Positions 1 through 6,512 of a stretch of 34,448 bases of DNA are shown one piece after another. Made by a program: the position numbers and the translations under genes. This DNA is from an uncultured Victivallales bacterium (lineage in GTDB: Bacteria > Verrucomicrobiota > Lentisphaeria > Victivallales > UBA1829): positions 1 to 34,448 of the forward strand of contig CAKUJH010000035.1 in the NCBI GenBank assembly GCA_934661375.1, read 5' to 3'. Below the pieces are notes generated by a model, which had not been told where the DNA came from, searched no databases, and saw nothing but the letters and a program-made list of their open reading frames with translations. Every line of letters starts with the position of its first letter. Position 1 is the stretch's first letter.

Positions 1-672
1 AATCGTGTACTCCGTTTCCGGAGACAGTTTGATTCCCTGCTGCGCCATCGTGTATTGTTCCAGACTGTTGTTGGTCAACGCCATGGCATTGTTTTCAACC
101 TTCATCGTCCCGTAAACTTTCGACCAGGTTACCGGGCTCCAGCCATCGGAGCCGTTGAACTCCGGATTCCGCACCAGATTCCGCGTCTGCGCGGACGGCG
201 GATCGGCCTTTTCGGCGGCGGCCGCTTTCTTTTCTTCCAGTTTCAGATGGCTGAAAAATGCTTTGCCTGTACTGTGCTGCAACACCAGATACAGCGTGCT
301 CCACCCCTTGATATTCTTTCCGGTCTTGAATGTCAGCGTGCAGGTTTTCCAGTCGAAACTGCCGGATACGCCCTGCCAGATTCCCGCGGGACTTCCCTTG
401 AACACGAATTCCCCCTGGTTCAGGATCATCACGAACGCGCCGACTCCTTTTTTGCCGTTCGTCACGATGTTTTCCCCTTTGACGCGGAACGAAATCGTGT
501 ACTCCGTTTCCGGAGACAGTTTGATTCCCTGCTGCGCCATCGTGTATTGTTCCAGACTGTTGTTGGTCAGCGCCATGGCATTATTTTCAACATTCATTGT
601 TCCGTAAATTTTCGACCACGTTACCGGGCGCCAGCCATCGGAGCCGTTGAACTCCGGATTCCGCACCAGATT
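1..672. repeat. Direct repeat, period 492 bp, inside the binding-module gene
   Basis: Bases 1-180 match 493-672 with 8 mismatches by direct comparison (172 of 180 identical); the first 77 bases are identical. The 492-bp period equals 164 codons, so the repeat stays in frame. It is a recent internal duplication of one domain, and further copies may follow outside the window. Confidence 0.9.
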
Positions 673-729
673 CTGTGCTGAAAGACCAAGCATTGCCGTC
701 AGCCCGATAAAAATCAGCATTTTTTTCAT
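1..729 (-). CDS. Secreted protein with tandem carbohydrate-binding-like domains (3' end beyond window)
   Basis: This frame is open from the ATG at 729 to the window edge without a stop, so the C-terminus is missing. The first 18 residues form a signal peptide (MKKMLIFIGLTAMLGLSA), so the protein is probably exported. The mature part starts NLVRNPEFNGSDGW, a motif typical of the first strand of CBM4/9/22-like jelly-roll modules, which bind glycans. A second copy of the same domain starts 164 residues later, after a short Ala/Lys/Glu-rich linker, and runs off the window. A GGGGAG ribosome site lies about 8 bases before the ATG. The gene is last seen in a run lacI, FAD oxidoreductase, pseudopilin, this gene, with 23 bases between it and the pseudopilin. 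Known: such modules usually ride on secreted glycosidases. Inference: a catalytic domain could lie beyond the edge, or the protein may only bind. Confidence 0.8.
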   Translation of the reverse strand, partial: MKKMLIFIGLTAMLGLSAQNLVRNPEFNGSDGWRPVTWSKIYGTMNVENNAMALTNNSLEQYTMAQQGIKLSPETEYTISFRVKGENIVTNGKKGVGAFVMILNQGEFVFKGSPAGIWQGVSGSFDWKTCTLTFKTGKNIKGWSTLYLVLQHSTGKAFFSHLKLEEKKAAAAEKADPPSAQTRNLVRNPEFNGSDGWSPVTWSKVYGTMKVENNAMALTNNSLEQYTMAQQGIKLSPETEYTI

Positions 730-752
730 AAGAGACACTCCCCTTTCATATA

Positions 753-1526
753 TCAGTTTTTATCTGCATACTTCATGAAAAAATTGAACCAGTCGGCTTC
801 GACACTGGTCGGTTTGCCGAAGAAGAAACAGCGGTATCTGGAATTCTGCCCGCCCGTCGGGATCAGCTTCATTCCCCGGTACGACCGGGCATGTCCGTCA
901 GCAAAAACCAGATTGGGAACACCGCCGTTGTGAGCGGGGTAGATCGCACCATGGAAATTGCCGTCCACATTGTTCCAGTTTTCATAGTTGATTTCATAGG
1001 AATACGCGTCGGCGAAGATCGCCTTGGTGGAGACATGCGGCATGACCTTGAGATTGCCCAGATCACGGGTCAGACCGTACGCACTCTTGGCACGGTTTTT
1101 TTCCGCCAGTGTGGTTTGCTCTGCGGGATACAGCACCCGTTTGCAATCCAGCAGACTGCCGTTTTTCTGACGCAATTTTTTGGGTAAATATTTGCCGTTC
1201 ATCAGCGGTCCGTAAGTCAAGTCATACCAGGCACATGTGTAGTTCACCACCGTTTTTCCGAAATAACCGAGATTGTCCTCCGTATACATCAGATGTCCAA
1301 GTCCCAGCTGTTTCAGATTGGCGAGACAGTTGACATCCTGCGCTTTTTCCCTGGCCTTGTTCAATGCCGGCAGCAGCATTCCCGCCAGGATCGCGATGAT
1401 CGCTATCACCACGAGGAGTTCTATAAGCGTAAATCGGAACGATTTACGCTTCAAACATGGAATCAGAGTGCATTTCTGAAACGAATACTTCTTCCGCTTC
1501 GCGTTTCCAAAGGATTTTACATTCAT
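753..1526 (-). CDS. Type II secretion-like pseudopilin with prepilin N-terminus
   Basis: 257 residues. A basic 31-residue leader precedes FTLIELLVVIAIIAILAGM (from residue 32), the class III prepilin signal and membrane helix; the conserved Glu is the fifth residue of the predicted mature protein. The residue before the cleavage point is Arg, not the usual Gly. After LLPALNKAREKA comes a globular part ending in a HNGG...FADGHARSY motif near residue 200, resembling the H-X9-DG processing-associated motif of PVC pseudopilins (here with ten, not nine, residues between His and Asp). The start is set by AGGCGG 7 bases before the ATG. It lies 14 bases after the FAD oxidoreductase and 23 before the secreted binding protein, so it is in the same operon. 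Inference: it assists export or surface assembly of its neighbours, or is itself a surface protein; no secretion machinery is present here. Confidence 0.9.
   Translation of the reverse strand: MNVKSFGNAKRKKYSFQKCTLIPCLKRKSFRFTLIELLVVIAIIAILAGMLLPALNKAREKAQDVNCLANLKQLGLGHLMYTEDNLGYFGKTVVNYTCAWYDLTYGPLMNGKYLPKKLRQKNGSLLDCKRVLYPAEQTTLAEKNRAKSAYGLTRDLGNLKVMPHVSTKAIFADAYSYEINYENWNNVDGNFHGAIYPAHNGGVPNLVFADGHARSYRGMKLIPTGGQNSRYRCFFFGKPTSVEADWFNFFMKYADKN
1359..1434 (-). repeat. 76-bp segment shared with the second pseudopilin gene
   Basis: This segment, coding the prepilin cleavage region and hydrophobic helix, matches 30312-30387 at 73 of 76 bases. The rest of the two genes is not alignable by eye at DNA level. 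Confidence 0.85.
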
Positions 1527-1540
1527 GATGAAACCGCCTT

Positions 1541-2857
1541 TCAGTTAATATATGCTCCGTTTTTCAAAAGTTCAGCCCGCAGTTCCGTAATATCTGCATG
1601 GTGCAGATTTAAAACGCCGCTCTTTACCGCCAATCCGGCAGCTGTCCCCGCCGCTTCTCCGGTCACCAGACAAACCGGCATGACCCGGATGCTTCCGTAG
1701 ACGATGCGGTCGGATGAGATGCAGCGCCCCGACAACAGCAGATTATCCAGCTTTTCCGGAACGATGGAACGGTATGGAATCCCATGGGATTCTCCGTTTT
1801 CGCAGTGTCCCTTTTCCTTGAGAAGTGCCTCCATTTCACCGGTAATAGAAGAGTCGCCTCCGTGAATATCAATGTAATAACTGTTGCGTCCGATCTCATC
1901 GTCAAAAGAACGGCGTTCGACATAATCCCGCCAGGAAAGCACATAATCGCCCCGGATCCGTCGGCCTTCCCTGATTCCCATCAGATTGGCTGTCGCGGCG
2001 ATGTGTGCCCCGCCGAACACATTAGACGCATGTTTTGCCAGAGCATCACGGTAATCTGAAGCGAGTTTACGCCCTGTTATCATTCCCCGCGACACGCTCT
2101 CCGGCGACAGTGTATCCAGCGCAAGATGTCCAGCATTGAAGCCGACTGTTGAGGGACCGACAAAGTTGTTGCACAAATGCGAATGTCTGATGGATGAAAA
2201 TTCCGGATCCGCCATAATGCCGTGAATGACCGAGCGCGGATCTCCCCCATGCGAATAATAAAAAGAATCCACGTTATCCAGCTGGAAACAAAGCGAGGAT
2301 AGCTGAAGCTTTCCGGTTCCCATTTCCCCGATTTCAAAATCGGCACCAGCCCATGCGGCAATATCCCCGTCTCCGGTAGCATCCACATAGATTTTCGCCT
2401 GATATGCGGTCAACCCGCGCTTGTTGCCGACGATAAGCGTGTCGATTTCCCGATCGGATTTCTTCTCCACCCCGCAGACAAACGAATAAAACAGGACTTC
2501 CGCACCGTTTTCCGTGACAATTCCGTCATAAACCCGTTTCAGACCTTCAGAGTCGATCGGAACCCAGTCGAGCTTTCCCGGCTTATTCTGCGGGACAAAC
2601 GCCAATGCACGGTTGAAAACGACTTCGGCAAGCCCGCGATAAATCATTTTTTCGCCATCCGAAAACGGACACCAGGCCGGAACCAATCCCTGCGTTCCCA
2701 TTCCGCCGAGGGCTCCGGTCTGTTCTATGATCAGCGTTTTTGCCCCCAGCCGGGAAGCTGCCGCTGCGGCGGTACACCCTGCGGGGCCTCCGCCAACAAC
2801 GATGACATCCCACCCCGAAGACAGGGGAATTGCTTTTGATATGAACTGTTTATCCAT
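1541..2857 (-). CDS. FAD-dependent oxidoreductase (FAD_oxidored-like)
   Basis: 438 residues. The N-terminal DVIVVGGGPAG (17-27) is a Rossmann dinucleotide-binding loop, followed by the acidic IIEQ end of the second strand. A second FAD-binding stretch VDATGDGD is at 158-165. Near the C-terminus, SGRCISSDRIVYGSIRVMP and GEAAGTAAGLA form the FAD-contacting end typical of PF12831 proteins. There is no signal peptide, so it should be cytoplasmic. GAGGG lies 7 bases before the ATG. It is the enzyme of the first LacI module. Known: this family occurs in polysaccharide and amino-sugar loci of PVC and Bacteroidetes, but substrates are rarely established. Inference: it oxidises a sugar or related compound released from the glycan sensed by the adjacent LacI protein. 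Substrate unknown. Confidence 0.9.
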   Translation of the reverse strand: MDKQFISKAIPLSSGWDVIVVGGGPAGCTAAAAASRLGAKTLIIEQTGALGGMGTQGLVPAWCPFSDGEKMIYRGLAEVVFNRALAFVPQNKPGKLDWVPIDSEGLKRVYDGIVTENGAEVLFYSFVCGVEKKSDREIDTLIVGNKRGLTAYQAKIYVDATGDGDIAAWAGADFEIGEMGTGKLQLSSLCFQLDNVDSFYYSHGGDPRSVIHGIMADPEFSSIRHSHLCNNFVGPSTVGFNAGHLALDTLSPESVSRGMITGRKLASDYRDALAKHASNVFGGAHIAATANLMGIREGRRIRGDYVLSWRDYVERRSFDDEIGRNSYYIDIHGGDSSITGEMEALLKEKGHCENGESHGIPYRSIVPEKLDNLLLSGRCISSDRIVYGSIRVMPVCLVTGEAAGTAAGLAVKSGVLNLHHADITELRAELLKNGAYIN

Positions 2858-2861
2858 GGTA

Positions 2862-3074
2862 TTACCCTCGTGCCAATTTCAGAACGTTTTTGGCATTTCT
2901 TGTTAAAAAGTTGTTTTTCCAGCGTAAACCCATTTTGACGCAACGGAAATGATTTTTTTGGAAAAAACACGAAAAATCATGTTTTAGAACATAGCCCTCC
3001 TTGCTGATCGCAACTGATTCTGTTTTATAAACTGACAGAGGTAATTCTTTATTTTGATCACCTCTTTGATTCAT
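2862..3074 (-). CDS. Possible 70-residue leader ORF (doubtful)
   Basis: An ATG at 3074, preceded by AGAAGAG, opens a 70-residue basic, Cys-containing frame that ends 4 bases before the FAD oxidoreductase ATG. It starts 56 bases after the lacI stop and so fills the gap almost exactly. No known domain is visible. The DNA is clearly more AT-rich than its surroundings, and the frame contains the hairpin at 2949-2980. It could be a small protein, a translated leader, or a chance frame. I favour leader or chance. Confidence 0.2.
   Translation of the reverse strand: MNQRGDQNKELPLSVYKTESVAISKEGYVLKHDFSCFFQKNHFRCVKMGLRWKNNFLTRNAKNVLKLARG
2949..2980. repeat. Inverted repeat upstream of the FAD oxidoreductase
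   Basis: ATGATTTTT (2949-2957) and AAAAATCAT (2972-2980) are perfect 9-bp arms around a 14-base loop. It lies about 90 bases before the oxidoreductase start and after the lacI stop. It has no GC-rich stem or following T run, so it is not a typical terminator. It could be an operator or an mRNA stem-loop. Confidence 0.5.
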
Positions 3075-3130
3075 TTTTTGCTCTTCTTTCTGGTTTTAAT
3101 GCCCCATGCCCGCAAACTCCTGTTTTTATT

Positions 3131-4141
3131 TCATATCCGTCTGTTTCCGTAAAACCGTTTTTTCACCGAGTCCCGAAGAATCAGTGTATTCGGCAGAACC
3201 ACTTCGGAATTTTCCGCAACATCCTGCTCCGCAAATATATCCAATGCCCGCTGAACCGCAAGAGCCGCCAGCTGTTCAAAATTCTGAGCAACCGTTGTGT
3301 GCGGCGGTGTCATACATGCCGAAGCATAATAATTCTCATAACTGATGATGGACAGATCATCCGGCACATTCAGCCCCAGCATATTGACCGCATAGTTGGT
3401 CTGAAAGAGCATATCTTCACCGGCGATCAGCAGGGCGTCCGGTTTCCGGGTGCGCATGAGTTTGGCTATGGCTTCCACCGGATTCTGTTCCAGACACGTT
3501 ACCAGAGATTCTGCATCCTGAAATCCGGCTTCCGCGGAAAAATCCAGGAAAGCCTGCCGGCGCCGGGCTACGGAACAGTTGTCGCCCAGATTCGGCAGCA
3601 GCAGAGCGATCCGGCGGTGTCCGCTCTCCCGCAGATGTTCAAGCGCCAGCTGAATTCCCTGTCTTTCATCGGAATGCACTGAGAATCCGCCGGGAACCTG
3701 GTCATTGATGGTAATGAAGCGGGTATAAGAGTAGCGCTTCAAATCCTGTTCCGTCAGAAGCTGCTGAAAAGTGATGGCTACGGACAGGAAATTTTCTTCC
3801 AGCAGTTCCATGTTGGAATACGTGAAGATTTCCGTGGTGATGCCGTTCCGGTCGCATTGGCAGGTCAGATGATACAGCATACTGCTGTCGTAGGAATTGA
3901 GCGGAGCACCGCTGCGGTCGTTGATGATGATTGCCAGGCGTTTCTTATCCGAAGGAGTGCGGGGCTGATACCCCAGCTGATGCACCGCGTCAAAAATCCG
4001 GTCATGAACTTCTTTTGTTACATAAGGATGATTGTTCAAGGCGCGCGAAACCGTGGCAGGCGATACCCCTGCCAGCTTGGCGATGGCACAGATATTCCGT
4101 TTTTTCTGCGGCGTTTTCGTTTCAGATGATTTGTTTTTCAT
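3131..4141 (-). CDS. LacI-family transcriptional regulator
   Basis: 336 residues. The helix-turn-helix is at about 17-40 (ICAIAKLAGVSPATVSRALN), followed by the usual LGYQP at 56-60. The periplasmic-binding-protein-like sensor domain fills the rest and should bind a sugar or similar ligand. The hinge is odd: only about 11 residues separate YQP from the first strand of the sensor domain (RLAIII), against about 17 in PurR, and the A-R-x-L hinge helix is absent. GGAAGAG lies 5 bases before the ATG. It heads the module that continues through the FAD oxidoreductase, pseudopilin and secreted binding protein, although a 273-base gap separates it from the oxidoreductase. A palindrome at its own promoter suggests autoregulation. 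Ligand unknown. Confidence 0.93.
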   Translation of the reverse strand: MKNKSSETKTPQKKRNICAIAKLAGVSPATVSRALNNHPYVTKEVHDRIFDAVHQLGYQPRTPSDKKRLAIIINDRSGAPLNSYDSSMLYHLTCQCDRNGITTEIFTYSNMELLEENFLSVAITFQQLLTEQDLKRYSYTRFITINDQVPGGFSVHSDERQGIQLALEHLRESGHRRIALLLPNLGDNCSVARRRQAFLDFSAEAGFQDAESLVTCLEQNPVEAIAKLMRTRKPDALLIAGEDMLFQTNYAVNMLGLNVPDDLSIISYENYYASACMTPPHTTVAQNFEQLAALAVQRALDIFAEQDVAENSEVVLPNTLILRDSVKKRFYGNRRI

Positions 4142-4155
4142 GCTTTCTCTTCCGG

Positions 4156-4173
4156 TATGAAAAATTTTTCATA
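4156..4173. promoter_or_regulatory. Palindromic operator of the first lacI gene
   Basis: TATGAAAAATTTTTCATA is a perfect 18-bp palindrome. It starts 5 bases after the -10 box and covers the predicted transcription start, so a bound repressor would block initiation. Unlike many LacI operators it has no central CG. Inferred to be the autoregulatory site. Confidence 0.7.
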
Positions 4174-4178
4174 TCTAT

Positions 4179-4206
4179 ATTATATGCATTTTTCTGTTTT
4201 TGTCAA
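4179..4206 (-). promoter_or_regulatory. Sigma-70 promoter of the first lacI gene
   Basis: Reading the minus strand, TTGACA (4201-4206) and TATAAT (4179-4184) are both perfect, with a 16-base spacer. TTTCAGGGG immediately upstream and a T tract before it are shared with the second lacI promoter (33632-33668). Confidence 0.85.
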
Positions 4207-4229
4207 CCCCTGAAACGAAAAAAAAGCAA

Positions 4230-6512
4230 TTATTTATGCCGGATGCCGTTCAATCCCAGCACCGGCACTTTGCCGTAAATGCGGAAATACTGATTCCGGA
4301 CCTGCGGCGAAACGGGGTCCAGCACAAAAGCCGCGGCGATCATACGCCGCGCCGTTTTGAGCCGTCCTTCCCGGTACAGCTTCCCCGCAGTGAAAGACAT
4401 TTCCGCGGCATGGATGCGATCCAGCGGACGGATGACCCGGAACACGGAATAAACCCCGTTCACCATGCGGAATTCCCGCGGCGGCTCAATCCGGTAGAAC
4501 CAGCGCAGACGGTCCGGCTGATAACGCATCAGATTGGCGGGCGAATCCCCTTTGATTTTCCGTGCGCCCGCAATGTAACGGTCGGAATAAATGTGCAGAG
4601 GTCCCACGCAGCCGTGATTGTAAACAAAGAAATCGGCGTTCAGCCCGGCGCAGAATTCCGCCAGCTGGCGTTCATTGCCGTGATACAGCAGATTCAGGTA
4701 AATCTGCACCGGACGCCGTATGCGTTCCAGACCGAACTGCGGCTGAAGTGCAATCGCAGTTCCGGCATAACATTTCAGCATCGGACCCAGTCCGAAATCC
4801 GTAATGACGCCCTTGCCCGGAACTTTCTCCTTCCGGAACCAGGCGATCAGTTCGGAAGTCTCCCGCATCCGGACATCATTATCATAAACTCTTCTGCCGC
4901 AAAGAGAAACCAGTATTTCCAGTCCCAGCAGGAGCAGACAGCACACCGTCAGAAGCCCAGACACCGTTTTCAGCAGTCTCCGGGTTTTCTTTTCAGGATT
5001 CCGCCGCAGAGCCAGACGCAAAGCCCGCTGCAGGTCATCCAGCAGCAAGGGCAGGGACAGCGCCAGAAAAAGAATCAGAAATTCATGGTAACGGACAATG
5101 TAAATAAATCCAACCGTAAATACGACCGTGAAGGTCAGAGGGAAAAGCAGCCGCGGCAGATTGCGCCGGACCATGCCCGCCGAACCTCGGAAAAAAGGCG
5201 TTCCCAGCAGAAGCAGATAAAACAGACTCAGCGAAAACGGCGCAAACAGAATTACATTGTTCAATGCCCTGACAATAAACCGCGCCCCCGTAACCGTGCC
5301 GATGGACGGAAAATAAGTCGCCAGAATTTTCCAGTCAGCGGAATGCATGGCGGGCGTCCACATCATGCGCGCATCGTAAGTCAGTTTGTCCGGATTCTGC
5401 GGCTTGACATTGTTGAATTTGAGTTTGGCGGCGGTCAAGTCGCTGAAATGGCTGTAATGCGAAACATAATACGGTGTTTTGACCGCATAATTCCAGAAGC
5501 ACCACAATGCGCCGCCCAGTACCGCCAGCATCAGCAGACGTTTCAGGAAAACGGGACGCCGCGGCAGGAAATGGGTAAACAGCAGCAGCGGCAGCAGAAT
5601 CACCACCAGCGGGGACATCACGGTCTGGTAAGTCTGGTTGAACGGAATCAGCACGGAACTCAACACCACAGCGCAGGCAATGGTCAGCCAGGCTTTTTTC
5701 CGGCGGACAGTGACTCTGCCGCCGATTGCCCAGCGGCCCAGTTCATAAAGGGTCAGCGCGCTGAAAAATCCCAGACAGAGATCCCAGGTGGAAAATGCTG
5801 TGAACGCCGCCAGAAAAAGCAATGCGTACATCCAGCGGCGGCCTCTGGTGTAACAGGAATACAGCAGAAGAAGAAAACCGGAAATGACGGACAGAGCAAA
5901 ATTGCCGCGGATAATGTCCTGTCCGGTGGAGCGGGCGACTGCGCTGATCGCCACGGCATGGAACATCCCGCCGAAAAATGCCAGCCGCGTGCGGCATTTC
6001 AATACCAGCAGCAGAAGGAACAGAAATCCGGATGACAGACTGATCCACAGGCGCAGCTGAAATGCAGTCCACTGCGCCAGATACACATTGTCCTGATACC
6101 GAAGCTCTTCCGGAGAAGGCGCAGGATCCGGTGCAAACAGCGATTTGATACGGTATCCCCAGCCGAGAAACCATTCCAGCCCCATAATCATCTGCCGGTA
6201 AGGCGCAATGTCTTCCAGACCATGCAGATTTTTATCCACGGACGGCACTCCGCGTCCGGCGGCAATGTCCTGGATATAGCCGAACATCATGGCGCATTCG
6301 ATGGAATAGGGCATGAAATTGTGATGCGTAACCGGCAGGAATTTACCGAAAAAACTCTGCCGCACAGCCGGCTGGTCTCCGATGACTGCGGCGATGGCTT
6401 CCGCTTCACGGTTGTAGTTGTGAGTACGTACCGCAAACGCGGTCAGAACACAGATCAGGAACAGCAGGAATTTTCCTGCGGCGGCATGTTTCCGGAAAAA
6501 AGCGGTCATCAT
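4230..6512 (-). CDS. Large polytopic membrane protein, possibly GT-C-type glycosyltransferase-like
   Basis: 760 residues. TM1 is at about 13-28, followed by a long first extracytoplasmic loop containing THNYNREAEA and THHNFMPYSIECAMM. Many more hydrophobic segments follow to about residue 540. The C-terminal 200 or so residues are soluble and end in a TPR-like helical stretch (YREGRLKTARRMIAAAF...). A long first loop, 10 or more helices and a soluble C-terminal domain are the general plan of GT-C glycosyltransferases, but I see no decisive catalytic motif and do not assign a reaction. The ATG follows the rpoN stop directly (TGA-ATG), so translation is probably coupled to rpoN. A second ATG is the next codon. 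The name is a topology-based guess. Confidence 0.75.
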   Translation of the reverse strand: MMTAFFRKHAAAGKFLLFLICVLTAFAVRTHNYNREAEAIAAVIGDQPAVRQSFFGKFLPVTHHNFMPYSIECAMMFGYIQDIAAGRGVPSVDKNLHGLEDIAPYRQMIMGLEWFLGWGYRIKSLFAPDPAPSPEELRYQDNVYLAQWTAFQLRLWISLSSGFLFLLLLVLKCRTRLAFFGGMFHAVAISAVARSTGQDIIRGNFALSVISGFLLLLYSCYTRGRRWMYALLFLAAFTAFSTWDLCLGFFSALTLYELGRWAIGGRVTVRRKKAWLTIACAVVLSSVLIPFNQTYQTVMSPLVVILLPLLLFTHFLPRRPVFLKRLLMLAVLGGALWCFWNYAVKTPYYVSHYSHFSDLTAAKLKFNNVKPQNPDKLTYDARMMWTPAMHSADWKILATYFPSIGTVTGARFIVRALNNVILFAPFSLSLFYLLLLGTPFFRGSAGMVRRNLPRLLFPLTFTVVFTVGFIYIVRYHEFLILFLALSLPLLLDDLQRALRLALRRNPEKKTRRLLKTVSGLLTVCCLLLLGLEILVSLCGRRVYDNDVRMRETSELIAWFRKEKVPGKGVITDFGLGPMLKCYAGTAIALQPQFGLERIRRPVQIYLNLLYHGNERQLAEFCAGLNADFFVYNHGCVGPLHIYSDRYIAGARKIKGDSPANLMRYQPDRLRWFYRIEPPREFRMVNGVYSVFRVIRPLDRIHAAEMSFTAGKLYREGRLKTARRMIAAAFVLDPVSPQVRNQYFRIYGKVPVLGLNGIRHK

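Noticed and set aside
2862..2885. TTGGCACG on the minus strand as a sigma-54 -24 element for the oxidoreductase
   Set aside because: There is no GC at the -12 position, and the site is too close to the start codon.
3106..3345. Small plus-strand frames around the lacI 3' end
   Set aside because: Antisense to lacI with Pro-rich low-complexity translation and no ribosome site.
4200..6035. A 611-codon open frame on the plus strand
   Set aside because: It is antisense to the membrane protein gene, Gln/Arg-rich, without a fold or ribosome site. Codon bias of the real gene leaves this strand open.
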